From a virus, in the IMG/VR virus record IMGVR_UViG_3300029309_000216, positions 1 through 30,660 of that record: DNA of 30,660 nucleotides. One strand, written 5' to 3'. The first letter of the stretch is position 1. Every line of letters starts with the position of its first letter. The notes under the pieces are model-generated. The model ran no database searches. It had not been told where the DNA came from and was given only the letters and a program-made list of their open reading frames with translations. Position numbers and translations under genes: made by a program. This document shows, in pieces, positions 1 to 6,984 of the stretch.

Positions 1-6
1 GAGTGA

Positions 7-585
7 ATGAAAAATGATTGGTTTATTTATTTTATATCTACAATTTTAATTTCATTTTTATTATTTTTACCAAAAGCATATTCCGAAACAAATACAGTCA
101 GTAGTACGGTAGTAACGAACTCAACACCACCAACTGCTTCATCGCCCTCAGTGGTAGTCAATAACTCAGATGTATGTAAAACTGCTGTTGCTGGTGCTGT
201 ACAGACCCAAATACTTGGAATAAGTTCTGGCATAACAATCAGCGATGAAAACTGTGAACGTATCAAGCTATCACGCTCTTTGTACGCTATGGGAATGAAA
301 GTAGCAGCGATTAGTACTCTATGTGCAGATAGTCGTGTCTGGGATAGTATGCACATGGCTGGGACACCTTGTCCGTATATGGGTGCTATTGGCCAAGAAG
401 CTAAACAAGGGTGGCTAGATAATATTGAAATGATTCCTGAGGGTAGTGTTGTTTACGCTAAGATTAAAGAAGAAGAATTAATTGAAAAACAAAAACAAGA
501 AATTTCTGTGAGGCCTTTTAATGATTTTGAAAAATTTGTTATTGTGGGTATGGCTATGTATATTGGCGTCCCTATCATTTTCTAG
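7..585 (+). CDS. Sec-exported phage protein of unknown function
   Basis: 192 aa. Residues 1-26 form a signal peptide (hydrophobic core ISTILISFLLFL, AYS before the likely cut), followed by a Ser/Thr/Val-rich low-complexity stretch to about residue 50. The folded part has spaced cysteines (57, 83, 106, 121) and motifs such as GAVQTQILGIS, ENCERIKLSR and MAGTPCPY, which I recognise from many uncultured marine phage genomes next to lysis genes, without known function. The C-terminus (about 170-192) is hydrophobic, so the protein may be exported and anchored. It is the first complete gene of a left-end block of envelope-directed proteins; the next gene starts inside it, 65 bases before its stop. 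Four exported cysteines fit periplasmic disulphides. Periplasmic location is inferred; no enzymatic role can be proposed. Confidence 0.75.
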   Translation: MKNDWFIYFISTILISFLLFLPKAYSETNTVSSTVVTNSTPPTASSPSVVVNNSDVCKTAVAGAVQTQILGISSGITISDENCERIKLSRSLYAMGMKVAAISTLCADSRVWDSMHMAGTPCPYMGAIGQEAKQGWLDNIEMIPEGSVVYAKIKEEELIEKQKQEISVRPFNDFEKFVIVGMAMYIGVPIIF

Positions 586-2095
586 TAAAGCTGTTGAATG
601 CACAGTTGATACTTTAGGATTATGTACGCCTACTATCGAACAAATTATTGAAGAAACAAGCATAGAAACTATCGAGTTCCAATCAGACGGCATATTAACA
701 ACTACTACTACTGAAACTACCACAATAACAACGACAGTTGCTAATGAAGATTCAGGCGACATTTTAGACAGCGATAATGGTTATGTGGTAAATTCTAAAG
801 ACGGCAATATGTCTATTGACTGGGGGGGTCAAGGACCTGCAACAATGCCAAGTGGTTCAGGCTGCTACAATCTAGGTGCTGATAAGTGCGCACAGATTAC
901 CGGTAGTGGCAACTCTGTATCGAATATGGGTGTTTCAGGAATGGGTACGACATTTATTAACACAATAAACGTATCAGCATTAAATACAGAGTATGGTGGC
1001 CGTACAAATTATTCAATCAAAGTAGATAAGCAAGACGCCTCAGATTCAATTTATATGCATATAACAGGCCGTAATGGTCAAACAAATGTTTTTAGTGGCA
1101 CTGACATTCTTAGCGCAAGTGGTACAAACTCAGGATACCAAACTTATACAGGAGGTTTTGATTTCTCAGGAACTTTGACTACTCTTGTTGTAGAAGTAGG
1201 GGGTAGAGATATAAATCTTGCCATAGGTCCCTTGTTCGATGACGTCACTATCAATGTTTTGTATAACACTATCAATACAATAATCGAACAAACTATAACT
1301 ACTGTAGAAATGTTTGTTGCATTAAACCCAGATGTACCAGATGAAGTCATAGACGTTGTTGAAGATATTTTTGATAGTAATGCACCAATAGAAACTGATG
1401 TCGGTTTAGACTTTGAACCTATTGAGGTTGAAGAAATAAGTTATGAAAGTGTTGAAATAGAAATAGCTGAAATAGAAATAGAAGAAATACAAGTAGTCAC
1501 TTTGGATTTGCCAGAGCCTGAAACAGTTGAAGTTAGTGTGGCAGATGTGGAAGCAGAAATTGAAATGGAGTTAGAAATGGATATGGAGGTCGATCTACAG
1601 CCAGAAACCACAGAAGAGCCACAAGAGACAGAAACACCAAAGACTGAATCGGATACCGAAGAAACCAAAGAAGAAGTTGCTGAAAAACCAACAGAGGAAC
1701 CCAAAGAAGAAGAAACAGAAGTAGCAGAGGCAAAACAAGAAACCAACCAAGAAGAAACCCAAGACGATGAAAAAAATTCTGAGACGAAGGTCGCTGAGAA
1801 AAAAGAGTCATCGAAAGAGAAAGCTGCTAAAAAAGTTTTGAAAAAGATTGATGATAAACAAAGATATGATGCGAATAGTCAATTAAAAACCTTAGTTGTT
1901 ATGCAAGTTCTAGGGAATACTAAATCATTTTTTGATAGTCAGCAACAGCTTAACGACAGGGCTGAATTTTTTACTAATCTAACTTTGCCAGATGCCGTCA
2001 TATCTGATAATAATATAGCTGGATACTTACTTTTTGGTGGTAGTGATCAATTAATGAATGTAATGGTGGATAGTCAATGGCAAACACAGAAATAG
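521..2095 (+). CDS. Large exported acidic protein, unknown function
   Basis: 524 aa. Start at 521 is supported by GAGG at 510-513, seven bases upstream, and by a good signal peptide (residues 1-24, ending SSKA before VEC). Residues about 60-280 are beta-rich with many Gly/Ser/Thr/Asn. Residues about 297-425 are a long Glu-rich, partly repetitive tract (EIEIAEIEIEEI type, then Pro/Glu/Thr-rich), which switches to a short Lys-rich stretch (about 426-445). The last 75 residues are ordinary folded sequence. The tract may act as a charged spacer between an N-terminal domain and the C-terminal domain. It overlaps both neighbours, so it is translationally coupled in the pre-lysis block. It could be a periplasm-spanning or surface protein acting at lysis or superinfection exclusion; this is a guess from export and position only. 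Confidence 0.75.
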   Translation: MILKNLLLWVWLCILASLSFSSKAVECTVDTLGLCTPTIEQIIEETSIETIEFQSDGILTTTTTETTTITTTVANEDSGDILDSDNGYVVNSKDGNMSIDWGGQGPATMPSGSGCYNLGADKCAQITGSGNSVSNMGVSGMGTTFINTINVSALNTEYGGRTNYSIKVDKQDASDSIYMHITGRNGQTNVFSGTDILSASGTNSGYQTYTGGFDFSGTLTTLVVEVGGRDINLAIGPLFDDVTINVLYNTINTIIEQTITTVEMFVALNPDVPDEVIDVVEDIFDSNAPIETDVGLDFEPIEVEEISYESVEIEIAEIEIEEIQVVTLDLPEPETVEVSVADVEAEIEMELEMDMEVDLQPETTEEPQETETPKTESDTEETKEEVAEKPTEEPKEEETEVAEAKQETNQEETQDDEKNSETKVAEKKESSKEKAAKKVLKKIDDKQRYDANSQLKTLVVMQVLGNTKSFFDSQQQLNDRAEFFTNLTLPDAVISDNNIAGYLLFGGSDQLMNVMVDSQWQTQK

Positions 2096-2565
2096 ATATT
2101 GGTGGGGTTAAATTTCGTGGAGGTCGCTTATTCCTTGTTATTACTGTATTAAGTTCTTTTGTTGGTATTCTTTGGGGTGGCTTTCAGTACTATCAGAAAT
2201 TTTTAGATATGGAGCAAAAGATTAATTCCTTTGTTTCGCCAGATCTTTCAGGTTTCGATAAAAGAATAGATTTAGTTCAGCAAGAAGTAGAAATGATGCA
2301 ATCTGAATTGACTATGATACTTGATGAAATAACGCTAGTATCAGATGTGGCAAAAGAATTGAAGAATGATCTTAAAGGTGACGTTAGAAGAATTGAAACA
2401 ATCGTAGAAGATGTTGAAACAAGAGTTAAAGAAGATTCAAGAGAAAACCAAAGGGACCTCAAAGAAGCTATCAAAGGCATAGAAGCTGATATGACAGATT
2501 TAGAAAAGAAAATAGAAAAGTTAATAAGAGACGCTTTAGAAAATCCTTTATCTAAAATGAAATGA
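2077..2565 (+). CDS. Membrane-anchored coiled-coil protein
   Basis: 162 aa. One membrane segment at about residues 18-38 (LFLVITVLSSFVGILWGGF), then heptad-like helices to the end with alternating Ile/Leu/Val and Glu/Lys/Asp, typical of a long coiled coil. The layout (short N-terminus, one helix, long coiled coil) resembles phage spanin subunits or host YhcB-like proteins, but no lipoprotein partner overlaps it, so a spanin call is not justified. It starts inside the end of the 524-aa exported gene and ends in an ATGA overlap with the next gene. An envelope role during lysis is likely from the neighbours (lysozyme and holin follow within 1 kb). Confidence 0.7.
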   Translation: MANTEIDIGGVKFRGGRLFLVITVLSSFVGILWGGFQYYQKFLDMEQKINSFVSPDLSGFDKRIDLVQQEVEMMQSELTMILDEITLVSDVAKELKNDLKGDVRRIETIVEDVETRVKEDSRENQRDLKEAIKGIEADMTDLEKKIEKLIRDALENPLSKMK

Positions 2566-2873
2566 ACTGTCTAAGTTTTTTAATTGCTATATCAATGCAT
2601 ATAGGATTAGAAAATAATTATAATGAAATTCACCCTCAAATCAGATGTACTGAAATAAATAATATTTATGGTGCTTTTTATAATAGTGAAAAAAATATTA
2701 GTTTGTTTATAGGAAAAAAATATAAATATATTCAATATGGACTTGTATCAGGTTATTCAGGGGGTAAAATATTACCTATGATTAGATATAAAAAAGATAA
2801 TTTTTTTATTGCACCAGCCTATGAAATTAATGGGAATTATGGTATGGTTTTTGGATTAGAGTTTAAATTATGA
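2562..2873 (+). CDS. Small exported beta-rich phage protein
   Basis: 103 aa, starting in an ATGA overlap with the preceding gene. A short hydrophobic N-terminus (LSFLIAISMHIGL) is followed by alternating beta strands with the pattern GAFYNSxxxxSLFIG, GLVSGYSGG and PMIRY, ending GMVFGLEFKL. This matches a family of small proteins found in many phages (NSxxxxSxYxG, GxxxGY, Pxxxxxx signatures) with a likely small beta-barrel or beta-meander fold ending in an aromatic/hydrophobic strand, as in outer-membrane proteins. The function of that family is not known to me. Its place among exported proteins next to lysis genes suggests an envelope function. Confidence 0.7.
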   Translation: MNCLSFLIAISMHIGLENNYNEIHPQIRCTEINNIYGAFYNSEKNISLFIGKKYKYIQYGLVSGYSGGKILPMIRYKKDNFFIAPAYEINGNYGMVFGLEFKL

Positions 2874-3058
2874 CTAAGATAGCACCAAAAACAACAAAAG
2901 AGCATATAGTTAATATTTATAACAAGATTGAATTGTTAGAAACAAATCATATTTATCATTTGCAACAAGAGGTAAAAAAACTTAATCGTATTTTGTATGC
3001 AATAGGTTTTATGGTTGCTACTCAGTTTATAGCTTGGGTGCTTAGAATGGTAGGTTAA
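2870..3058 (+). CDS. Small protein with C-terminal membrane anchor
   Basis: 62 aa. Residues about 8-40 form an amphipathic helix (heptads with Ile/Leu and charged residues) and residues about 42-59 a single membrane segment (LYAIGFMVATQFIAWVL). This arrangement resembles XhlA-type or other lysis-accessory proteins that sit beside holins and endolysins. It overlaps its upstream neighbour by four bases and the lysozyme start by one base (TAATG), so it belongs to the lysis transcript. Role in lysis is inferred from context. Confidence 0.65.
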   Translation: MTKIAPKTTKEHIVNIYNKIELLETNHIYHLQQEVKKLNRILYAIGFMVATQFIAWVLRMVG

Positions 3059-3513
3059 TGTACGAGGAAGTAAAAAAGAAAATTAAGTCCTCAGAGGGTT
3101 TTTCTAATCGTGGTTATTTTTTAGAATACAAAGGAATTGACGGAACAGTTATTACAGAAGATTTTATGACAATAGGTTATGGTCACAAGGTTGTTGAGGG
3201 AGACCCATATAAACCACATGTAGATTACCCTACGGAAGTTTTAGAAAAACAGTTTGAAAAAGACTTTGAAGTTTATCTCCACGCTGCAGAAAGATACATA
3301 GGCTCTTGTGAGGTCCCAGAGCATATCAAAGAAATAATTATTGAAACAGCGTACAATATTGGCGAACCGAAACTTTTCATGTTCAAAAACATGAGGGCAA
3401 AAATGCAAGAGGGAGATTGGCAAGGTATGGCTGCTGAACTTAGGGATAGCAAGTTGTATAGAACTTTGACATCAAGGTATGAACCTTTAGCAAAAATTAT
3501 AGAGGAGACGTAA
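3058..3513 (+). CDS. Endolysin, T4-type lysozyme (GH24)
   Basis: 151 aa. Muramidase that would cut the glycan strands of host peptidoglycan at lysis. The N-terminus carries the family catalytic pattern: KxxxxSEGF with Glu13, then Asp35 and Thr38 in TIGYGH, equivalent to the Glu-Asp-Thr set of T4 lysozyme. The remainder has the helical features of the family, including ETAYNIG near residues 96-102, the position of the usual (AF)NxG motif. No signal peptide or SAR-like helix is seen, so release should depend on the holin directly downstream. Length is typical for small phage lysozymes. The start overlaps the stop of the previous gene (TAATG). Confidence 0.92.
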   Translation: MYEEVKKKIKSSEGFSNRGYFLEYKGIDGTVITEDFMTIGYGHKVVEGDPYKPHVDYPTEVLEKQFEKDFEVYLHAAERYIGSCEVPEHIKEIIIETAYNIGEPKLFMFKNMRAKMQEGDWQGMAAELRDSKLYRTLTSRYEPLAKIIEET

Positions 3514-3945
3514 ATGGTATTAGGTAAATTATTAAGTGGTGGTTTAGTTGATAGTGTAGGTAAGATAGTAGATGATCTACACGTATCAGAGGAAGAAAAA
3601 GCACAAGCAAAAGCTAAATTACTAGAATTAGAAAACGAAGTAAAACTCAAACAAATGGATATTAACTTAGCTGACGCAAAGTCAACAGCTGGTGGTATAT
3701 CAGGAATGTTGCAGCGTTCTTGGAGGCCATTAATCGGTATGAGTTGTGCCTTAGCGATCTTTTGGGAATTCGTATTAAGTAAATTTATTTTGTTTATTTG
3801 TGGATTATTTCAGTATGAAGTGGTAAACATACCTGAGTTGGAAATGGGAACTTTGATGCCCTTAGTCATGGCATTATTAGGGATGTCAGGAATAAGATCA
3901 TTTGAGAAGTTGAAAAAAATCAATTCCGACAAGGGAAAGGAGTAA
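3514..3945 (+). CDS. Holin, 3-TM GTA-type
   Basis: 143 aa. N-terminal half is a charged amphipathic helix (about 20-60). Then come RSWRPLIG, the hallmark before the first membrane helix of the GTA_holin_3TM family, a first hydrophobic segment (about 72-92), a second (about 93-103, weaker) and a third (about 112-128, GTLMPLVMALLGMSGIRSFEK). This family is known from gene transfer agents of alphaproteobacteria and from many marine phages. It starts right after the lysozyme stop. It would form the lesion that lets the lysozyme reach the wall. Confidence 0.85.
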   Translation: MVLGKLLSGGLVDSVGKIVDDLHVSEEEKAQAKAKLLELENEVKLKQMDINLADAKSTAGGISGMLQRSWRPLIGMSCALAIFWEFVLSKFILFICGLFQYEVVNIPELEMGTLMPLVMALLGMSGIRSFEKLKKINSDKGKE

Positions 3946-3948
3946 TTT

Positions 3949-4065
3949 ATGGTAAAACAAAAAATTACAAAATGGTGGCACACATTCACAGAAATGAAAC
4001 TGTGGGTGCAAATAGTGATTGTGGCTGTTCTAGTATTATTAGCGCACAATTATTTACTACACTAA
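3949..4065 (+). CDS. Tiny single-helix membrane protein
   Basis: 38 aa, preceded by AAGGGAAAGGAGT with a good Shine-Dalgarno at 3938-3942, and three bases after the holin stop. N-terminus is basic (KQKITKWW), followed by a membrane helix (LWVQIVIVAVLVLLAHNYL). Directly behind the 3-TM holin it could be an antiholin, a second holin or a pinholin-like regulator. No family recognised; existence is supported by the ribosome site, coding fit and the absence of any gap otherwise. Confidence 0.6.
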   Translation: MVKQKITKWWHTFTEMKLWVQIVIVAVLVLLAHNYLLH

Positions 4066-4076
4066 AGGAGGAATAA

Positions 4077-4178
4077 ATGCCAAGAGGAGTAGGATATGGG
4101 TCGAGTAGAATGAGTTCAATGAGGTCAAAACCTATGAAACCCAAAAAACCAAAAAAGAAGAAAAAGAAAAAGAAATAA
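4077..4178 (+). CDS. 33-aa basic peptide with poly-lysine tail
   Basis: Starts at 4077 behind AAAGGAGGAATAA, the strongest Shine-Dalgarno of this region. The product begins MPRGVGYGSSRMSSMRSKP and ends in Pro-Lys-Lys repeats followed by eight lysines. It stops in a TAATG overlap with the next gene. Similar tiny Lys-tailed peptides occur in marine phages. Charge suggests nucleic acid or membrane binding. No function known. Confidence 0.6.
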   Translation: MPRGVGYGSSRMSSMRSKPMKPKKPKKKKKKKK

Positions 4179-4360
4179 TGGTTAAGGTTGCATCAATAAA
4201 AAATATTGTAAAAGATTTATCACCGAGACAGAAAAGAACTATGAATCGTCACGCAAGACATCATACTTTGAAACACATGAGGTCAATGGCTAATGCAATG
4301 AAAAAGGGTGCAACCTTTTCACAGGCCCATACTAGAGCAATGCGTTCGGTTGGTAAATGA
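4178..4360 (+). CDS. Small basic His/Arg-rich helical protein
   Basis: 60 aa, start in a TAATG overlap. Composition is strongly basic with a run RHARHHTLKHM and C-terminal HTRAMRSVGK. The LSPRQKRTMNRHARHHTLKHM stretch followed by MANAMKKGATFSQAHTRAM looks like two helices. Small proteins with this pattern are frequent in uncultured marine phages, without a known function. It could bind nucleic acid, but there is no recognisable HTH. Part of a three-gene set of basic miniproteins after the lysis genes. Confidence 0.65.
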   Translation: MVKVASIKNIVKDLSPRQKRTMNRHARHHTLKHMRSMANAMKKGATFSQAHTRAMRSVGK

Positions 4361-4509
4361 GTACAGGATTTACAACTACAGCAACAATTTCTGAATTAAT
4401 AGACAAAAGACCTATGAAACGTAAAAAGAGGTCAAAAAGAACAAAAAAATTATCAAAAAAAACTGATTTAAGAGCCGTACAGACACTTTTAAGGGTCAGG
4501 GGTATCTAA
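4357..4509 (+). CDS. 50-aa basic protein at the convergent junction
   Basis: Starts in an ATGA overlap with the previous gene. N-terminus MSTGFTTTATISELIDKRP is neutral, the middle is Lys/Arg-rich (KRKKRSKRTKKLSKK), and the end LRAVQTLLRVRGI is amphipathic. Its TAA stop (4507-4509) overlaps the TAG stop of the convergent nuclease gene by two bases, inside a perfect inverted repeat. The coupling and the tight junction support it as a gene. Function unknown. Confidence 0.6.
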   Translation: MSTGFTTTATISELIDKRPMKRKKRSKRTKKLSKKTDLRAVQTLLRVRGI

Positions 4510-4515
4510 TACCCC
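4499..4515. terminator. Perfect hairpin over convergent stop codons
   Basis: GGGGTAT (4499-4505), loop CTA, ATACCCC (4509-4515): a 7-bp perfect stem in AT-rich DNA. It spans both stop codons of two converging operons. There is no U-run on either side, so a classical intrinsic terminator is doubtful; a bidirectional pause or roadblock is the likeliest use. Confidence 0.4.
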
Positions 4516-5297
4516 CAAACCTCAGTTCTAGCATCATACACAGTCTTTTCTTTCCAAATCCAGCTATCAGGATTAGGTATTAGAGAGTTTTTCACATCAT
4601 CTTGAGAATTAACTGTTGATAAGTAATTACCCATAACATTAATGATATGTTTGCATATGGTCATTGGAAAATTATAGTTATCTAGTTCTAAAGATTTCCA
4701 TTCAGCACCTTTAGTCTTTGTAGGGTTTTTCAGATACCATAGCATCTGTCTAGCATTCGTTCCTCTATGATAAATAGACTGTTGCATAGCGTGAGATACA
4801 GTTATGGCATTCGGTAAAGATTTACTTGTTTTCAAATCAAGATAAAACTCTTCTTGTGTTTTCTTATCTTCAAATTTAAAGTCTGTGTATCCGATTACCG
4901 GTATTCCCTCAATCGTAGTTTCAATCTTTTCTTGATAGCCTATTAAGTTCCACTTGAAAGCAAACTGCTGAAATTTATAAGCACCAAGTTCAAGTAATGG
5001 TACAAGATTATCTCTTTCTGTTAAAACATTTGGATCATTGATCCTAGAGCAGTTAGCATCATATTCATCATACATTAATTTTTTGGCCTTATCTAAATCG
5101 TGACCATTCAGTATAAGATTGATACCTGACTCTACAGCTTTGCCACGTTCAGCAGCAGCACTAGTAGGAAACTCATAATGGAATATCCTACGCAACGCCC
5201 AACGCTCTCTGTAGAAAGCAAACTCAGATAAGTGACTAAAAGATAAGGGCAATAAACTTTTATCGCCCTTACTAAATTTTTCAAAATGTTCTAACAT
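4506..5297 (-). CDS. PD-(D/E)XK nuclease, RecB/Cas4-like
   Basis: 263 aa. Carries the full RecB-family order of motifs: an N-terminal S-x-x-SEFAFYRERWALRR segment, RGKAVESG (about 51-58, position of the H/RG motif), Glu124, GYTDF with Asp139, LDLKTSK with Asp154 and Lys156, and QQSIYHRG with Gln172 and Tyr176 (QxxxY). This fits a Mg-dependent exonuclease of the type paired with phage recombination or ssDNA-binding proteins. It is the last gene of the minus operon, starting inside the end of the 70-aa gene. An OB-fold-like protein lies upstream in the same operon, a usual partner. No helicase or annealase is fused. Exact polarity and substrate cannot be read from sequence. Confidence 0.85.
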   Translation of the reverse strand: MLEHFEKFSKGDKSLLPLSFSHLSEFAFYRERWALRRIFHYEFPTSAAAERGKAVESGINLILNGHDLDKAKKLMYDEYDANCSRINDPNVLTERDNLVPLLELGAYKFQQFAFKWNLIGYQEKIETTIEGIPVIGYTDFKFEDKKTQEEFYLDLKTSKSLPNAITVSHAMQQSIYHRGTNARQMLWYLKNPTKTKGAEWKSLELDNYNFPMTICKHIINVMGNYLSTVNSQDDVKNSLIPNPDSWIWKEKTVYDARTEVWGY

Positions 5298-5503
5298 TGG
5301 GATATCTTTTTTGTGAATGCTTTATTCATTCTTGAAACAACTTGATCTAACCTAGATTGCATTTCATCGATATCGCCTAACTCTTCATGGACTTCTTCCC
5401 ACAAATCTAAATTATGCTCACCATGTTTTTTTATAAATTCATCTTTAGTCATTTCTGCAGCTTCTTCTTGCATTTGTAATACCCAAGCACCAGTCTTACT
5501 CAT
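5291..5503 (-). CDS. 70-aa acidic helical protein, unknown
   Basis: Mostly helical and acidic, with a repeated EE-x-x-EM / LWEEVHEELGDIDEM pattern that predicts amphipathic helices, and a basic C-terminus (NKAFTKKISQC). Starts in a TAATG overlap with the upstream gene and overlaps the nuclease start by seven bases, so translation is coupled. Could be an adaptor of the nuclease or an inhibitor of a host protein; nothing in the sequence decides it. Confidence 0.65.
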   Translation of the reverse strand: MSKTGAWVLQMQEEAAEMTKDEFIKKHGEHNLDLWEEVHEELGDIDEMQSRLDQVVSRMNKAFTKKISQC

Positions 5504-5721
5504 TAGTATTCCTCCTTATCAATTATTATGCTAACAGTGACTCTACCTCTAAAAGTCACGTTGTTATCTGATAGATCATCTAAGAACTTTCCGAAACTTT
5601 TACATCCTATTCCTGTATGATCTGTTATAGATGCAACAACTTTTTTTTCTTTAGAGTATGCTTGTTTTTTTTCGTCCCAAGATTTTTCATGAACCTCAAT
5701 CATATAGCTATCGATATACAT
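5503..5721 (-). CDS. 72-aa beta-rich protein, unknown
   Basis: Alternates beta strands (DSYMIEVHEKSW, KKVVASITDHT, NVTFRGRVTVSIIID) with one helix (FGKFLDDLSD). Start and stop both sit in TAATG overlaps within the minus operon. The compact alpha/beta layout looks like a complete small domain. I do not recognise a family. Confidence 0.65.
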   Translation of the reverse strand: MYIDSYMIEVHEKSWDEKKQAYSKEKKVVASITDHTGIGCKSFGKFLDDLSDNNVTFRGRVTVSIIIDKEEY

Positions 5722-5918
5722 TATTTCGCCTCCAATGAATATTGCGCAAAAGTTTTACCACCTTTGCTAATATTTTCTGTAATGATGTTGTGGCCTTGCT
5801 GTCTTAAATCTAAAATTCGAGCGCTCAATCTAAAGCAACCAAATTTATTTAAAGCATCAAGGGGGGTTAGTTTTTTACCTTTCACAAGGTAAGATAGTAT
5901 TTGTTTATTCTGGCTCAT
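5721..5918 (-). CDS. Helix-turn-helix protein, HTH_39 type
   Basis: 65 aa with the HTH_39 pattern over nearly its full length: ILSYLVKGKKLTPLDALNKF (helices 1-2), GCFRLSARILDLRQQGH (recognition helix, about 27-43), then IITENI and TFAQYSLEAK as the beta wing. This winged-helix family is common in phages and often called a DNA-binding or regulatory protein. Start is backed by GGAGT five bases upstream. It is the only recognisable small regulator in the window and may control early genes, though a structural role is possible. Confidence 0.82.
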   Translation of the reverse strand: MSQNKQILSYLVKGKKLTPLDALNKFGCFRLSARILDLRQQGHNIITENISKGGKTFAQYSLEAK

Positions 5919-5930
5919 AATAACTCCTTT

Positions 5931-6278
5931 CTATAAGTTTTTGGCCAACTCTCTTTCGTTAACAACCTTTGTTCTAAGGTCCTCACGAAAGGTTTTGAAA
6001 GTTTCGTATCTAATCTTAGACCGATTTCTTTCTTTAAGAACTTTTTCGAATCTTTCGACATAGTCCTTAAATCTTTTATCTGAATAAATGTGTGCATTTA
6101 ATTCAGTAGTATTCTTATACTTCACATTTTGAGAATAAGAAAGCGTTAATTCCGATACTAGCATCTTCTCTTCTTTCTTCATGAGTTCTAGTGCTGTGTC
6201 TTCGTCAGAATATTTTAGGCCTAACTCTTCTTGCTTATGTGAAAGTTTATTAGGATCGAATTCTAATTCATATACCAT
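5931..6278 (-). CDS. 115-aa charged helical protein, unknown
   Basis: Begins MVYELEFDPNKLSHKQEELG and continues as mostly helical, strongly charged sequence (KKEEKMLVSELTLSYS, VERFEKVLKERNRSK). I chose the ATG at 6278 over the one at 6293 because AAGAGAG lies a suitable distance upstream of 6278 and nothing like it precedes 6293. It overlaps the HNH gene by 11 bases and precedes the HTH_39 gene by 12. No family recognised; a nucleic-acid-related job is plausible from the operon. Confidence 0.65.
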   Translation of the reverse strand: MVYELEFDPNKLSHKQEELGLKYSDEDTALELMKKEEKMLVSELTLSYSQNVKYKNTTELNAHIYSDKRFKDYVERFEKVLKERNRSKIRYETFKTFREDLRTKVVNERELAKNL

Positions 6279-6567
6279 TGTCACTCTCTTCATATAGTTT
6301 TTCGTCTATCTTGTTTCTAAGAATGGCTTTGAGATCACGATTGAAAGACTTACTGTACTCTGCTTTCAAGTGACATGGTCGGCATAATGGAATAATATTT
6401 TCAGGAGTGTTGCGTAAGTTTTTTGGACTCCCTCCCATTTTACGAGCGTCTATATGGTGGAGATCTACAGCAAATTCTCTATAACAAGACCAGCACATGG
6501 GGGTATCTTGGTCTGCATACCCCCAATATTTACTAAATATACGTTTATAGTTTTTCGAGATTTTCAT
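6268..6567 (-). CDS. HNH endonuclease
   Basis: 99 aa with a complete HNH core: zinc pair CWSC (Cys25, Cys28), DLHHID (His37/His38), GGSPKN, then PENIIPLCRPCH with Asn57 and the second zinc pair Cys62/Cys65 followed by His66. Size and order fit stand-alone phage HNH nucleases (McrA-like). Such proteins near terminase genes help packaging; this one lies in the early operon between an OB-like protein and an unknown gene, so host DNA breakdown, recombination or homing are alternatives. No intron or split gene is seen beside it. It overlaps the upstream gene by 23 bases and its own start has a poor ribosome site. Confidence 0.88.
   Translation of the reverse strand: MKISKNYKRIFSKYWGYADQDTPMCWSCYREFAVDLHHIDARKMGGSPKNLRNTPENIIPLCRPCHLKAEYSKSFNRDLKAILRNKIDEKLYEESDNGI
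6499..6524. repeat. 8-bp perfect inverted repeat in HNH gene start
   Basis: GGGGGTAT (6499-6506) and ATACCCCC (6517-6524) around a 10-base loop. It lies inside the first third of the HNH coding sequence and 21 bases beyond the stop of the ssDNA-binding-like gene in the direction of transcription. It resembles the hairpins at 4499-4515 and 9385-9412. Confidence 0.6.
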
Positions 6568-6967
6568 TAAATGATCTTACTGCATTTTTTGTAAGTTCTG
6601 AAATATCCTCTACTGCAAAGTGACCACTACCCATAGCACGGCCTACAATTCCTGTGACGAATATGTCACGTCTTTGTGTTGCATCTTTGCTACCCATAAT
6701 AGGCTTTGAAACAGGCTGTCCCATACTCTGATCAGCTTCTTGTGTGTGATCTGGAACTATCTGAATGTCTTTGACATTTGTATATTGATTGCCGTTTGAT
6801 GATGTCTTTGTATTAATCTCTGTATAATTAATAGCGTCACCACTTTTTGGCATAGGATTTAAAACTGTACCACGACAATATAAACGTGTTCCGTCTATAA
6901 GGTCTAAGGCATAGTTTGGCTTTCCGTCTTCGCTGTTGTCAAAACATTTATCTACTACTGCTACCAT
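6545..6967 (-). CDS. Possible OB-fold ssDNA-binding protein
   Basis: 140 aa. Residues 1-65 alternate short beta strands (YALDLIDGTRLYCRGTVLN, AINYTEINTK, QYTNVKDIQIV) with aromatic and basic residues, as expected of an OB fold. Residues 70-95 are a Gln/Ser/Pro/Lys linker, and the end (DIFVTGIVGRAMGSGHFAVE, then a helix to LEKL) is a distinct conserved-looking module. Start is backed by AAAGGAGTAAAAA. Lying in one operon with a RecB-type nuclease, an ssDNA-binding role in replication or recombination is reasonable. No clear SSB signature or acidic tip is present, so the call rests on fold impression and context. Confidence 0.5.
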   Translation of the reverse strand: MVAVVDKCFDNSEDGKPNYALDLIDGTRLYCRGTVLNPMPKSGDAINYTEINTKTSSNGNQYTNVKDIQIVPDHTQEADQSMGQPVSKPIMGSKDATQRRDIFVTGIVGRAMGSGHFAVEDISELTKNAVRSFNENLEKL

Positions 6968-6984
6968 TTTTTACTCCTTTATTA

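Noticed and set aside
1441-1811. Antisense frames of 92-101 codons
   Set aside because: They mirror the Glu-rich repeat of the 524-aa gene (Ser- or Leu-rich shadows) and have no ribosome site.
2077-2565. Spanin subunit
   Set aside because: Membrane helix plus coiled coil fits, but no overlapping or adjacent lipoprotein partner or unimolecular layout is present.
5915-6097. 60-codon minus-strand reading frame
   Set aside because: Lies inside the 115-aa gene in another frame and overlaps the ribosome site of the HTH_39 gene; composition looks like a shadow.
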